Shown piece after piece: positions 1 through 10,572 of a DNA stretch of 64,000 bases; position 1 is the first letter of the stretch, and every line of letters begins with the position of its first letter. The notes below the pieces were generated by a model, which had not been told where the DNA came from, did no database searches, and saw only the letters and a program-made list of their open reading frames with translations. Source of the stretch: Mesorhizobium helmanticense (lineage in GTDB: Bacteria > Pseudomonadota > Alphaproteobacteria > Rhizobiales > Rhizobiaceae); NCBI RefSeq assembly GCF_003034915.1, contig NZ_PZJX01000042.1, positions 1 to 64,000 of the forward strand, given 5' to 3'. Position numbers and translations under genes: made by a program.

Positions 1-1
1 C

Positions 2-973
2 AGCACCACCACAACTCCACCTCCGACCACCCCACCGCCGACCACCCCACCGCCGACCACCGATACCGATACTGTCTATGGCTCCAGCGGCGGCGATGTC
101 CTTCGGGCTACTGGTGCTCACACGATGGTCGGCTATGGCGGCAACGACGAGTACTATGTCGACCATGCCGGCGACAAAGTGGTCGAGTCCGCTGGCCAGG
201 GCCAGGACAGGGTGTGGACCTCTGTGAGCTATGCGCTCGCGGCCGGCTCGTCGATCGAAGTCCTTGGCACCACGAACGACGCCGGCACCACCGCAATCAA
301 CCTGAATGGCAACACGCTGGCCCAGACCATCCAGGGCAATGCCGGCGCCAACGTCATCAGCGGCGGTGGCGGTGCCGATAAGATGAGCGGCTTTGGCGGC
401 AACGACACCTACTATGTCGACAACGCCGGCGACAGGGTGATCGAGGCGGCGGGCGGCGGCACCGACATGGTCCGCACCTCGACGACATTTGCGCTTTCGC
501 GTTCGTCCGATGCGCAGATCGAGATTCTTACGACCACGAACGCCGACAGCACGGCGGCGATCAACCTGACCGGCAATGATTTCGCCCAGACCATACAGGG
601 CAATGCCGGCGCCAATGTCATCAACGGTTTGGGTGGCGCCGACACGATGAGAGGCTACGGCGGCAACGACACCTTCGTTTTCAATACCGCTCTTGGTAGC
701 GGCAATGTCGACAGGATCACCGACTTCAACGCGTCCCAGGACAAGATCCACCTCGAGAACGCCATTTTTGCCGGGCTGGGCGCGGGTGCGCTCACAGCCG
801 CCGCTTTCTTTGAGGGCGCGGCCGCGCACGACAGCTCCGACCACATCATCTACAACAGCTCAACCGGGGCGCTCTCTTTCGACAACGACGGCATTGGCGG
901 CGCGGCTCAGATACAGTTCGCCACCCTTTCTCCAGGCCTCTCGCTTACCGCAAGCTCATTCTTTGTGACTTGA
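2..973 (+). CDS. RTX-type calcium-binding secreted protein, 3' part (5' end outside window)
   Basis: The frame is already open at base 2, so the first ATG in view (125) is probably internal and the gene starts upstream of the window. The visible part begins with a Pro/Thr linker (PPPTT repeats). Two modules of about 86 residues follow, each opening with GYGGND or GFGGND plus YYVD and ending with GNAGANVI and GGADxM. A third GYGGNDTFVF leads into a C-terminal region (TDFNASQDKI, then SLTASSFFVT) of the type seen at the end of serralysin-like RTX proteins. In that family the glycine/aspartate repeats bind calcium outside the cell and an uncleaved C-terminal signal directs type I secretion. No catalytic domain lies in view, so the activity is unknown. 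Family call is secure; function is not. Confidence 0.85.
   Translation, partial: STTTTPPPTTPPPTTPPPTTDTDTVYGSSGGDVLRATGAHTMVGYGGNDEYYVDHAGDKVVESAGQGQDRVWTSVSYALAAGSSIEVLGTTNDAGTTAINLNGNTLAQTIQGNAGANVISGGGGADKMSGFGGNDTYYVDNAGDRVIEAAGGGTDMVRTSTTFALSRSSDAQIEILTTTNADSTAAINLTGNDFAQTIQGNAGANVINGLGGADTMRGYGGNDTFVFNTALGSGNVDRITDFNASQDKIHLENAIFAGLGAGALTAAAFFEGAAAHDSSDHIIYNSSTGALSFDNDGIGGAAQIQFATLSPGLSLTASSFFVT
23..61 (+). repeat. 15-bp tandem repeat encoding the PPPTT linker
   Basis: The unit CCGACCACCCCACCG occurs at 23-37 and 38-52, with a partial third copy at 53-61. It keeps the frame of the RTX gene and encodes a Pro/Thr hinge. The array may extend to the left of the window. Confidence 0.8.
131..652 (+). 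repeat. Two tandem ~260-bp coding modules in the RTX gene
   Basis: Module 1 (about 131-388) and module 2 (about 389-652) encode the same order of elements: GxGGND, YYVD, a Thr/Ser-rich stretch, TTN, AINL, AQTIQGNAGANVI, GGADxM. The spacing is 86 and 88 residues. This suggests growth of the gene by internal duplication. Confidence 0.7.
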
Positions 974-1278
974 TCTCTGGCAGGGGACAACGTCCGGCGA
1001 GGGCTGCCGTGGTCAAGCAAGACCAAACAGACGGCCCTCGTTGCCTGCCAAGAATCGGCGTACGGCCGACCCGACATCGAGGACCACAACGTGATGAAGG
1101 ACACGGCCAACGACGGCCGCTCGCCAATGAGCGAGAACACGACGCCGTCGCTTCATCCGCGCTTGCAACGGCCAACGACGCTTCATCGGCGCTGATGAAG
1201 GGCCAAATGTCCTTCGGCGGCGGCTACTTCCGACTGCCCCAGCTCGCGCGGTCCGGCCATGATCCTTAGCCATACCAC
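974..1278. other. Intergenic region between the RTX gene and recQ
   Basis: Both flanking genes end here (convergent). I see no convincing gene. Short echoes of the phrase CGGCCAACGACG occur near 1107 and 1169. There is no clear T-tailed hairpin. The open frames on both strands have coding-poor composition and no family resemblance. Confidence 0.5.
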
Positions 1279-3105
<1,827 letters not shown>

Positions 3106-3330
3106 CAGGGAATTTCTACAATCGGCGCCGCCCGGAAAGGCGGCGTGGAGAGTGGCTGAAGAGCATCCCCTTCATTGACTGATATTGGATCGTGATTCCA
3201 GCCCTGTTCGCTTTCGTACAAAGAACGCACCACTCCGGCCGGTTAATCCTATCTTCACCAAGATTCGCCAGCTTCGGGTCCTGCGGTGATGTTTCGAGTA
3301 CCGCGGCGCCGCAAGGCGCCCAGGCAACAA

Positions 3331-3354
3331 CCCGCGCCTCTCCGGAGGCGCGGG
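3331..3354 (-). terminator. Hairpin terminator at the end of the uronate operon
   Basis: A perfect 10-bp stem (CCCGCGCCTC at 3331-3340 paired with 3345-3354) has a 4-base loop. Read on the minus strand it follows the cupin gene stop by about 20 bases and is followed by TTGTTG. It probably ends the operon. Confidence 0.65.
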
Positions 3355-3374
3355 ATTTCGTTTGCGAAATGTCG

Positions 3375-3713
3375 TCAGTCGAGAAAGTCGGCGCGGTGCG
3401 GCGTAAAACTGTCGACCAGGCGACCCGCGTCGAGCGCCCTGACGCCGTGGACAAGGCTGGACGGGACGATGAAGCTGCTCCCGGCTTCCAGGATTTCCGT
3501 CCTGCCGTCGATGGTGACCTCGAAGCGGCCCTCGGCGACGTAGCTCGCCTGGACATGCGGGTGCGAATGCAGCGCACCGACGCCGCCCTTGTCGAAGCCG
3601 AATTCGACCATCATCAGCTCGTCGGTGTGCAGCAGAACGCGCCTGCGGTTGCCATCCGGTGTCGGCGTCCACGCGGCCTCGCCGGCATGGGCGAAAATCT
3701 TCGTTCCAGTCAT
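3375..3713 (-). CDS. kdgF: KdgF-like cupin protein
   Basis: A 112-residue single-domain cupin. The first motif is visible as GGVGALHSHPHVQASYVAEG (two metal-ligand histidines plus a downstream Gln/Glu region) and the second as VPSSLVHGV. KdgF proteins of this size convert the unsaturated galacturonate released by pectin or alginate-type lyases into 5-keto-4-deoxyuronate, the substrate of KduI. It is the last gene of the minus-strand operon, 18 bases after kduD, which supports that role. Cupins of this size are functionally diverse, so the name rests on fold plus context. Confidence 0.75.
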   Translation of the reverse strand: MTGTKIFAHAGEAAWTPTPDGNRRRVLLHTDELMMVEFGFDKGGVGALHSHPHVQASYVAEGRFEVTIDGRTEILEAGSSFIVPSSLVHGVRALDAGRLVDSFTPHRADFLD

Positions 3714-3731
3714 CGCCAGATCCTCATCCTC

Positions 3732-4490
3732 TCATCGCGCCAGCCAGCCGCCGTCCACCGGCATCACCGCGCCATGCATATAGTTGGACGCCGGCGCCAG
3801 CAGGAACACGGCGGCGTCGCCGATGTCTTCCGGTACGCCCCAGCGCCCGGCCGGAATGCGCGACAGGATCGAAGCGCTGCGGTCGGGATCGGCGCGCAGC
3901 GCCTCGGTATTGTTGGTCTCGATATAACCGGGCGCGATGCCGTTGACGTTGATGCCTTTTGTCGCCCATTCGCAGGCGAGCAGCCGCGTAATGCCGAGCA
4001 CGCCATGTTTCGAGGCGGTGTAGGAAGCAACGCGGATGCCGCCCTGGAAACTCAGCACGGAGGCGATGTTGACGATCTTGCCCTTGCGTCCGCCGGCAAA
4101 CGCCCGCCTGGCAAAGTTCTGGCAGAGGAAAAAGACCGTCTTTAAATTGATGTCCATCACCTCGTCCCAATCGGCTTCGGTCAATTCGACCGCATCGGCG
4201 CGCCGGATGATGCCGGCATTGTTGACCAGCCCATCGAGCGGCCCCTGCTCGTCCCAGACGCGATCGAGCATGCTGGCGGCAGCAGCGGGATCGGCAAGGT
4301 CGGCGGCCACGGCCGCGAACGTCCCGCCCACCGCCGCGACCTTCCGTGCCGTGTCGTCCATCGCCGAGCGGCCGACGCCGACCACCGCGCCGCCGGCGCG
4401 CGCGATCGACAGGGCGATACCCTGGCCGATGCCAGTGTTGGCGCCGGTGACCAGGATGCGCTTGCCGGCGAGGCTGAAAGCGGCGCTCAC
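3732..4490 (-). CDS. kduD: 2-dehydro-3-deoxy-D-gluconate 5-dehydrogenase KduD
   Basis: A classical short-chain dehydrogenase of 252 residues that interconverts 2,5-diketo-3-deoxygluconate and 2-keto-3-deoxygluconate with NAD(H). The cofactor motif TGANTGIG is near residue 15, NNAG near 90, and the catalytic serine with YTASK near 155-160. The C-terminus MPVDGGWLAR is typical. The start codon is GTG at 4490, overlapping the kduI stop as GTGA, with a GAAGAG-like ribosome site inside kduI. The overlap implies translational coupling. It acts directly after KduI in the pathway, and the two genes are adjacent here. Confidence 0.93.
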   Translation of the reverse strand: MSAAFSLAGKRILVTGANTGIGQGIALSIARAGGAVVGVGRSAMDDTARKVAAVGGTFAAVAADLADPAAAASMLDRVWDEQGPLDGLVNNAGIIRRADAVELTEADWDEVMDINLKTVFFLCQNFARRAFAGGRKGKIVNIASVLSFQGGIRVASYTASKHGVLGITRLLACEWATKGINVNGIAPGYIETNNTEALRADPDRSASILSRIPAGRWGVPEDIGDAAVFLLAPASNYMHGAVMPVDGGWLAR

Positions 4491-5344
4491 CGCAGCTCTT
4501 CCATCGCCACCGGATCAACATCGGTATAGTCGACATTGTCGCCGGCCATCGCCCAGATGAAGGCGTAGCTGGAGGTGCCGGCGCCCGAATGGATCGACCA
4601 TCCCGGCGACAGCACCGCTTCCTCGTTGCGCATGACGAGGTGGCGTGTCTCATCCGGCTCGCCCATGAAATGGAACACGCGCGCCGCTTCCGGCAGATCG
4701 AAATAGAGATAGGCCTCCATGCGCCGGTCATGCACGTGGCACGGCATGGTGTTCCAGACCGAGCCCGGCGCAAGCTGCGTCATGCCGACGACCAGTTGGC
4801 AGGTCTTCACGCCGTCGGCATGGATGAACTGGAAGATCGAGCGTTCATTGCAAGTCGCCTGGCTGCCGAGATCGAGCCGTTTGGCGTCGCCGATGCGGAT
4901 GAGCCTGCTGGGATGGCTCTGATGCGCCGGCGCGCTGAGCAGGTAGAATTTAGCCGGCTCGGCCGGATCGACCGAAGCGAACGACACCTCATTGGCGCCC
5001 ATGCCCAGATAGAGCATATCGCGCGCCTGCAATTCATAGGACTGGCCTCCGGCCCTCACGGCGCCGGCGCCGCCGATGTTGACGGCGATCATTTCGCGGC
5101 GGTCGAGAAAAGTCTTGGTCCCCGTCGGCTTGATCGCTTCGAGCGGCAGCGGTGCCTCAGCGGGCATGGCGCCGCCGACGATCATACGATCATAGTGGGA
5201 ATAGGTCAGGCTGATGCGGCCGGGCTGAAACAGGCCTTCGATCAGGAAATTGTGACGAAGCTCGTCCGTTCCCATCGCCGCGGCGGCAACGGGGTCGATG
5301 GCGAAGCGCGATGTGAAGTCCGTTTGATTGTGAATCTGATTCAT
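4487..5344 (-). CDS. kduI: 5-dehydro-4-deoxy-D-glucuronate isomerase KduI
   Basis: A bicupin isomerase turning 5-keto-4-deoxyuronate into 2,5-diketo-3-deoxygluconate. Family signatures seen are LRHNFLIEGLFQPG near the N-terminus, VNTIPCHVHDRRMEAYLYF (here MPCHVHDRRMEAYLYF, with the metal-binding His pair and Glu) and a C-terminal IHSGAGTSSYAFIWAMAGDN. I start it at the ATG at 5344 (MNQIHNQ), giving 285 residues, close to the usual ~278. The open frame runs 49 codons further upstream into the regulator gene but that extension has no family match. It is 22 bases downstream of the regulator stop. Confidence 0.95.
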   Translation of the reverse strand: MNQIHNQTDFTSRFAIDPVAAAAMGTDELRHNFLIEGLFQPGRISLTYSHYDRMIVGGAMPAEAPLPLEAIKPTGTKTFLDRREMIAVNIGGAGAVRAGGQSYELQARDMLYLGMGANEVSFASVDPAEPAKFYLLSAPAHQSHPSRLIRIGDAKRLDLGSQATCNERSIFQFIHADGVKTCQLVVGMTQLAPGSVWNTMPCHVHDRRMEAYLYFDLPEAARVFHFMGEPDETRHLVMRNEEAVLSPGWSIHSGAGTSSYAFIWAMAGDNVDYTDVDPVAMEELR

Positions 5345-5366
5345 TGCTGCCCTGACTTCGAGAGGA

Positions 5367-6149
5367 TCATTCGGTTGCCGCGGCCTTGACCGAATCGGCA
5401 TAAAAAACCTGTCGTGCATGCAGACGCTCGCGATAGCGTTGCTGGCTGGCGCTGAGATGCGCGCGCATGGCCTCGCGGGCCGCCTCGGCATCGCCCGCAG
5501 AAATCGCGTTCAGGATCACCAGGTGCTCGCGTTGCAGCCCGCGTTGGTAGACGTCGGACTGGGCGATCTCGGTGGACCATGGCGAGGTCACGTCGCAAGG
5601 GATGGCGCGCCGTCCCAGCACATCGAGCATCTCGACATAGAACGGGTTGTTGGTGGCGCGGGCGATCGCCCGATGGAAGGCGAGATCGGCCGGACCGGTC
5701 GGCTCGCTATTGAGCAGCAGCCGCTCGAACTCGAAGAACGCTTCCTGGATCGCGGCTTCCTGCGCGGCGTTGCGGCGGACGGCAGCAAGCCCGGCGGATT
5801 CGATCTCGATCGCCAGCCGCACCTCGAGCACGTTGAGCGCGATCGAATCCTTGGCTCCCATGTCGGCGGCCAGCGCGCCGAACATCGTCGAAATATGCTC
5901 GGTGGCAAAGACGCCGGCGCCCTGGCGCGGCTCGACAAGGCCGTCGGCGGCAAGCTTGGCCAGCGCCTCGCGGATGACGGTGCGGCTGACGCCGAAGGTC
6001 TCGGTCAGCTGGCCCTCGGTCGGCAGCTTCTGCCCCGGCTGGATCTCGCCCGCATGCAACTGCTTGCGGAGCGCCGCGACAACGGTTTCCGAAAGCTTTG
6101 GTTTGCGTTCGACCTTCAGGCTGGTCGCCATGTCAGATGCCATTGCCAA
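5367..6149 (-). CDS. GntR-family (FadR subfamily) transcriptional regulator
   Basis: 260 residues. The N-terminal winged helix reads SETVVAALRKQLHAGEIQPG, LPTEGQLTETFGVSRTVIREAL and DGLVEPRQGAGVF, a textbook GntR DNA-binding domain. The remainder is an all-helical FCD effector domain (VRLAIEIESAGLAA, DLAFHRAIARATNN, EHLVILNAISAGDAEAAREAMRAHL). FCD regulators of sugar acid loci usually repress until a uronate or derivative binds. It lies inside the operon, 3 bases from dctM and 22 from kduI, so it probably controls its own operon and uxuB through the inverted repeat at 10538-10572. The first ATG is kept; ATGs at codons 3 and 7 are alternatives. Confidence 0.92.
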   Translation of the reverse strand: MAMASDMATSLKVERKPKLSETVVAALRKQLHAGEIQPGQKLPTEGQLTETFGVSRTVIREALAKLAADGLVEPRQGAGVFATEHISTMFGALAADMGAKDSIALNVLEVRLAIEIESAGLAAVRRNAAQEAAIQEAFFEFERLLLNSEPTGPADLAFHRAIARATNNPFYVEMLDVLGRRAIPCDVTSPWSTEIAQSDVYQRGLQREHLVILNAISAGDAEAAREAMRAHLSASQQRYRERLHARQVFYADSVKAAATE

Positions 6150-6152
6150 CCC

Positions 6153-7433
6153 CTATTTGAACACGCCCGGCAGCCAGAGCGAGATCGCCGGAATGTAAGT
6201 GACGAGCCCCAGCACCACGAGGCCCGCGCCGTAGAACGGCCAGATCGAGCGCATGGCTTCCCAGACGGATATCTTGCCCACGGCGCAGGCGACGAACTGC
6301 ACTGCGCCCACCGGCGGCGTGTTCAGCCCGATGCCGAAGTTCAGGATCATGATGACGCCGAAATGCACCGGATCGACGCCATAGGCCTGCGCCACGGGCA
6401 GGAAGATCGGCGTGCAGATGATGATCGTCGGCCCCATGTCCATGAAGGTGCCGAGGAACAGCATCAAGACGTTGAGCAGAAGAAGCACCACCAGCGGATC
6501 GTCCGAGATCGCGTTCATGGAGGCGATGAGCGCCGCCGGCACTTTCAGGAAGGCCATCAACCACGAGAACGACGCCGCCATGCCGATGATGAGCAGCACC
6601 ATGGCCGTGGTGCGCACGGCACCATGGGTGGCATGAACGAAACTTTCCCAAGTCATCTGCCGGTAGACGAAGACAGTAACCAGCAACGCATAGATGACGG
6701 CAATGCAGGAACTCTCGGTTGCCGTGAAAACGCCCGATCGTACGCCGCCGAAGATGATCGCGATCAGCAGCAGGCCGGGCACCGCGACGGCGAACAGATG
6801 CGCGACGGCGGTGAAGCCCGGAAACGGCTCGGTCGGATAGCCGCGGGAGCGCGCCACGAAATAGGCGGTGACCATCAGTGACAGGGCCAACAGCAGGCCC
6901 GGGATGATGCCGGCCGTGAACAGGTCGGCGATGGAGATCTTTCCACCTGCCGAGATGGAGTAGATGATCATGTTGTGCGACGGCGGCAGGAGCAGCGCGA
7001 TCAGCGCTGCCATCGACGTGACGTTGACGGCGTAATCCGCTCCATATCCACGCGCCTTCATCTGCGGGATCATCAAGCCGCCTACCGCCGCTGCCTCGGC
7101 CACCGCCGAGCCCGAAATACCGCCGAACAGTGTAGCGGTCGCGATGTTGACCTGCCCGAGGCCGCCGCGCAAATGGCCGACGAGCGAGCCGGCGAAGGCA
7201 ACGATCTTGCTGGCGATGCCACCGCGCACCATCAAGTCGCCGGCGTAGATGAAGAAGGGAATGGCCAGCAGCGAAAAGACGCTCATGCCGGAATTCAGGC
7301 GCTGGAAGACGATGAGCGGCGGCAGGCCCATGTAGAGGACGGTGGCAAAGCTTGCGACGCCGAGGCAGAAAGCGATCGGCGTGCCGATAAGCATCAAAAG
7401 GGTGAAGACACCGAAGAGGATCCAGAGTTCCAT
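6153..7433 (-). CDS. TRAP transporter large permease (DctM family)
   Basis: 426 residues and very hydrophobic, with about twelve predicted membrane segments. Family phrases are present: IPFFIYAGDLMVRGGIA, GISGSAVAEAAAVGGLMIPQM, LLPPSHNMIIYS and GIGLNTPPVGAVQFVACAVGKIS. This is the transport subunit of a tripartite ATP-independent periplasmic system that uses an ion gradient to import the solute captured by DctP. It is 4 bases from the small permease gene and 3 bases from the regulator. Genomic context indicates a hexuronate or a related sugar acid as substrate. Confidence 0.95.
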   Translation of the reverse strand: MELWILFGVFTLLMLIGTPIAFCLGVASFATVLYMGLPPLIVFQRLNSGMSVFSLLAIPFFIYAGDLMVRGGIASKIVAFAGSLVGHLRGGLGQVNIATATLFGGISGSAVAEAAAVGGLMIPQMKARGYGADYAVNVTSMAALIALLLPPSHNMIIYSISAGGKISIADLFTAGIIPGLLLALSLMVTAYFVARSRGYPTEPFPGFTAVAHLFAVAVPGLLLIAIIFGGVRSGVFTATESSCIAVIYALLVTVFVYRQMTWESFVHATHGAVRTTAMVLLIIGMAASFSWLMAFLKVPAALIASMNAISDDPLVVLLLLNVLMLFLGTFMDMGPTIIICTPIFLPVAQAYGVDPVHFGVIMILNFGIGLNTPPVGAVQFVACAVGKISVWEAMRSIWPFYGAGLVVLGLVTYIPAISLWLPGVFK

Positions 7434-7437
7434 GGCG

Positions 7438-8016
7438 TCAGACCTTCACATCAGCCGTGTCGAGTTCGGCTGCGACTTCCGCCGGCGGCAATTCATCGAG
7501 CACATCGTCGATCGGCTCGCCGGAGAGGCGAAGCACGATGCGCTCCAGCGTGAAGAGCACGACGAGCACGCCTCCCGCGACAAGCGGAACGTAGTCCCAG
7601 CCTCCCGATATGCCGAGCGACGGCAGGGTAGCGCCCCAGGTCAATGCGACCAGCTGGCTGCCATACCAGATCATGCCGATGCCGAAGGCGAGCGCGACGA
7701 GGTCCGAGATCATCCGCAGCCAACGCTTGCCGCCTTTCGGCAGCACGTAGAGCAGAACGTCGAAGCCGAGGTGATAGTTCTCGCGCACCCCGACTGCGGC
7801 GCCGAGGAAAATGAACCAGCTCATCAGCATAACCGAGCCCTGCTCGGTCCAGCTTGGCGAGCGGTTCAGAACATAGCGGCCGAACACCTGCCAGGCGACG
7901 AAGACGGTCATCAGCACCAGCCCGATGCCGGCGATCCACAGCGCCGTTGTGCTGACGCGCGACATCACGCGCGCGACACCGGATAGGGGCAATCTCTGTT
8001 CTGGGCTGGAGGTCAC
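7438..8016 (-). CDS. TRAP transporter small permease (DctQ family)
   Basis: About 192 residues with four membrane segments. Typical DctQ phrases are AWQVFGRYVLNRSPSWTEQ, LMSWFIFLGAAVGVRENYHLGFD and a final ERIVLRLSGEP tail. I choose the GTG start at 8016 (reading VTSSPEQRL) because a GGAG ribosome site lies about 7 bases upstream; the open frame continues further but would overlap dctP and has no family match there. An ATG at 7965 is a shorter alternative. It couples DctP to DctM at the inner membrane. Confidence 0.9.
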   Translation of the reverse strand: MTSSPEQRLPLSGVARVMSRVSTTALWIAGIGLVLMTVFVAWQVFGRYVLNRSPSWTEQGSVMLMSWFIFLGAAVGVRENYHLGFDVLLYVLPKGGKRWLRMISDLVALAFGIGMIWYGSQLVALTWGATLPSLGISGGWDYVPLVAGGVLVVLFTLERIVLRLSGEPIDDVLDELPPAEVAAELDTADVKV

Positions 8017-8069
8017 CGGTTTTCTCCGTAGGAGGATGGCGGCGCGAGAATACCCGCGCCGCCGCTTGA

Positions 8070-9047
8070 TCACTGCACGGCCTTGATGGCCTCGACCATG
8101 GCCTTCAGCTTGTCGTCTTTGACGTGCTTCTCGTAGACCGGACCCATCGCGTCGATGAAGGGCTGCTTGTCCGGCGTCGTGATCTGCGAACCGGCCGCCT
8201 CGACCTTGGCGCGCGATTCCTTGACCTTGGCGGTCCACAGCTCGCGCTGCCTGGCGACGCTTTCCTTGGCGGCCGCCTTGAAGATCGCCTGGTCCTCCGG
8301 CGTCAGCTTGTCCCAGCTCGACTTCGCCATGACGAAGGCTTCCGGCACCATCGTGTGCTCGTCGAGCGAATAGAACTTGGCGACTTCCGCATGCTTGGCG
8401 GTGTCATAGCTCGGGAAATTGTTCTCCGCGCCGTCGATAACCCCGGTCTCGATCGCCGAATACACCTCGCCATACGGCATCGGCGTCGCGTTGGCGCCGA
8501 GTGCCGCCACCATGTCGACGAAGATGTCGGACTGGATGACGCGGAACTTCATGCCGGCCAGATCGGCTACGGAGTTGATCGGCTTCTTCGAATTGTAGAA
8601 CGAGCGTGCCCCGCCGTCATAAAAGGCGAGCAGCACCAGCCCGACCTGTTCGAACGCCGCCGCGATCTGGTCGCCGACCGCTCCGTCCATGACCTTGTGC
8701 ATATGGTCTTCCGAGCGGAAGATGTAGGGCAGCGAGGGCACGGTGGTTTCGGGGATGAGCCCGTTGAACGGCGCCATCGAGATGCGGTTGAGGTCGATCA
8801 CGCCGGCGCGCACCTGCTCGATCGTGTCCTTTTCCTCGCCGAGCTGCGCGGAATGATAGAGTTCGACCGCGTAGCGGCCGGCCGTACGCTCCTTCACCAG
8901 CTCGCCGAAATATTTGACCGCCTCCACCGTCGGATAGCCGTCCGGGTGCGTGTCGGACGAGCGCAGAACCGTCTGGGCGCTTGCCGGTCCGGCCATCAGG
9001 GCGGCGGCAAGCAGCGCAGCTCCCGCCAGTCTTGAAAAATGCAACAT
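8070..9047 (-). CDS. TRAP transporter substrate-binding protein (DctP family)
   Basis: A periplasmic binding protein of 325 residues with an N-terminal signal peptide (hydrophobic core AGAALLAAALMAG, cleavage near ASAQ). DctP signatures include ELYHSAQLGEEKDTIEQV, GMKFRVIQSDIFVDMVAALG and PYGEVYSAIETGVIDGAENN, the latter with the conserved region that binds the carboxylate through an arginine in KFRV. I start at the ATG at 9047 because GGGAGG lies just upstream. Neighbouring uxaC, kduI and kduD suggest glucuronate, galacturonate or an unsaturated oligouronide product as ligand; the exact ligand cannot be read from sequence. Confidence 0.95.
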   Translation of the reverse strand: MLHFSRLAGAALLAAALMAGPASAQTVLRSSDTHPDGYPTVEAVKYFGELVKERTAGRYAVELYHSAQLGEEKDTIEQVRAGVIDLNRISMAPFNGLIPETTVPSLPYIFRSEDHMHKVMDGAVGDQIAAAFEQVGLVLLAFYDGGARSFYNSKKPINSVADLAGMKFRVIQSDIFVDMVAALGANATPMPYGEVYSAIETGVIDGAENNFPSYDTAKHAEVAKFYSLDEHTMVPEAFVMAKSSWDKLTPEDQAIFKAAAKESVARQRELWTAKVKESRAKVEAAGSQITTPDKQPFIDAMGPVYEKHVKDDKLKAMVEAIKAVQ

Positions 9048-9083
9048 GGTTTCCTCCCTTTGCATTGCGGGCGAGTTGCCCCT

Positions 9084-10493
9084 TCAGAGCCGATAAGCTT
9101 TTTTCGCAAGCGTATAGGCAAGCTCCTTTGCCAACTCATGCGCCTCGTCTTCACGCAGCCGATGCTCGGCGACGAGGCGGGCGAGATAGGCGCAGTCGAC
9201 CCGGCGCGCCACATCGTGTCGGGCGGGGATCGACGGAAAGGCGCGGGTGTCGTCGTTGAAGCCGACGGTGTTGTAGAAGCCGGCCGTTTCCGTGGTCATC
9301 TCGCGGAAGCGGCGCATGCCCTCCGGACTGTCGTGGAACCACCAGGCCGGTCCCAGCCTCAGCGCCGGGTAGACGCCGGCAAGCGGCGCCAATTCGCGGG
9401 CATAGCTGGTCTCGTCGAGCGTGAAGAGGACGATGGTCAGGTCGCGCTCCAGCCCGACGCAGTCGAGCAGCGGCTTCAGCGCCGTCACATAGTCCGTCCG
9501 CGTCGGAATATCGAAACCCTTGTCCCTGCCGAACTTCTGAAACATGGAAGGTGAATGGTTGCGCCAGGAACCGGGATGGATTTGCATCACCAGCCCGTCG
9601 TCGCGGCTCATCTTGGCCATCTCGGTCAGCATCTGGGCGCGAAACAGTTTGCGCTCGCGCTCATCATCCGAGCCCCGGCGGATACGGTTGAACAGCTCTT
9701 GCGCTGCCGCATCGGAAAGATTGGCGGTCTCCGCCGTCGGATGGCCATGATCGGACGCGGTTGCGCCGAAACCCTTGAAGAAGGCGCGCCGCTGGCGATG
9801 CGCGTCGAGATAGCCGGCCCAGCTGCCGGTGTCGCAGCCGCTGATCTCGCCAAGCCGGTCGAGATAGGCTGAAAAACCCTCGAAGTCCGGGTCGATCACT
9901 GCATCCGGCCGATAGGTGGGAATGACGCGGCCTTCCCAGCCACTGTCGCGGATCGCCTTGTGCCATTCGAGATCGTCGAGCGCGCCGTCCGTCGTCGCGA
10001 TGACCTCGATGTTGAAGCGCTCGAACAGGGCGCGCGGACGGAAATTCTCCCACTGCAGCAGCGTCGCAATCATGTCGTAGTGACGGTCGGCCGTCGCCGC
10101 GTTCAGCGGCTCTTCAATGCCGAACAGATGAGCAAGCACATGGTCGAGCCACAAGCGGGTCGGCGTGCCGCGAAACAGATAATAGTGCTCGGCAAAGCGC
10201 CGCCAGATTGCTCTGCCGTCGGCTTCCGCGGGCGAGCCGTCCAGGCCCGAAACGCCGAGATCCTCGAGGCGCACGCCCTGGCTGAACAGCATGCGGAAAA
10301 TGTAGTGATCCGGCACGACAAGCAATTGCGCCGGATCGGAAAATGGTTCGTTGAGCGCATACCAGCGCGGATCTGTATGACCGTGCGGGCTGACTATGGG
10401 CAGATCCTTGATGCCGGCATAGAGATCGCGGGCGAGCAAAAGCGAGCGCCCCTCGCCGGCAAACAGCAGATCCGGATCGGTCAATCCTGCCAT
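9084..10493 (-). CDS. uxaC: Glucuronate (uronate) isomerase UxaC
   Basis: Converts D-glucuronate to D-fructuronate and D-galacturonate to D-tagaturonate. The amidohydrolase-type metal site is seen as VSPHGHTDPRWY near residue 40, with further family blocks LWLDHVLAHLFGI, GLVMQIHPGSWRNHS and GWFNDSKS-like AWWFHDSPEGMRRF. Length of 469 residues is normal. The ATG at 10493 has GGGAGG six bases upstream, so I prefer it to the ATG at 10514. It is the first gene of the minus-strand operon and diverges from uxuB, whose product consumes its fructuronate. Confidence 0.95.
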   Translation of the reverse strand: MAGLTDPDLLFAGEGRSLLLARDLYAGIKDLPIVSPHGHTDPRWYALNEPFSDPAQLLVVPDHYIFRMLFSQGVRLEDLGVSGLDGSPAEADGRAIWRRFAEHYYLFRGTPTRLWLDHVLAHLFGIEEPLNAATADRHYDMIATLLQWENFRPRALFERFNIEVIATTDGALDDLEWHKAIRDSGWEGRVIPTYRPDAVIDPDFEGFSAYLDRLGEISGCDTGSWAGYLDAHRQRRAFFKGFGATASDHGHPTAETANLSDAAAQELFNRIRRGSDDERERKLFRAQMLTEMAKMSRDDGLVMQIHPGSWRNHSPSMFQKFGRDKGFDIPTRTDYVTALKPLLDCVGLERDLTIVLFTLDETSYARELAPLAGVYPALRLGPAWWFHDSPEGMRRFREMTTETAGFYNTVGFNDDTRAFPSIPARHDVARRVDCAYLARLVAEHRLREDEAHELAKELAYTLAKKAYRL

Positions 10494-10537
10494 TTCGGTC
10501 CTCCCAAGGATCATCGGTAGGGACGATAGGAAATAAT

Positions 10538-10572
10538 GTCAACATACAAAAAGTGAATTGTTGTATGATGAC
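10538..10572. promoter_or_regulatory. Inverted repeat, candidate GntR operator between uxaC and uxuB
   Basis: GTCAACATACAA at 10538-10549 and TTGTATGATGAC at 10561-10572 form 12-bp arms with one mismatch and an 11-bp spacer. The TTGTAT/ATACAA cores resemble the GT...AC half-sites of FadR-type GntR operators. The position in the 180-bp divergent intergenic space would let one site control both transcription units. Confidence 0.6.

Noticed and set aside
970..1269. Possible small genes on both strands between the RTX gene and recQ
   Set aside because: Arg/His/Pro-rich translations, no ribosome sites, and no known motif.
5345..5491. N-terminal extension of kduI by 49 codons
   Set aside because: It overlaps the regulator gene, and its Arg/Pro-rich translation has no family match. 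The ATG at 5344 gives the normal length.
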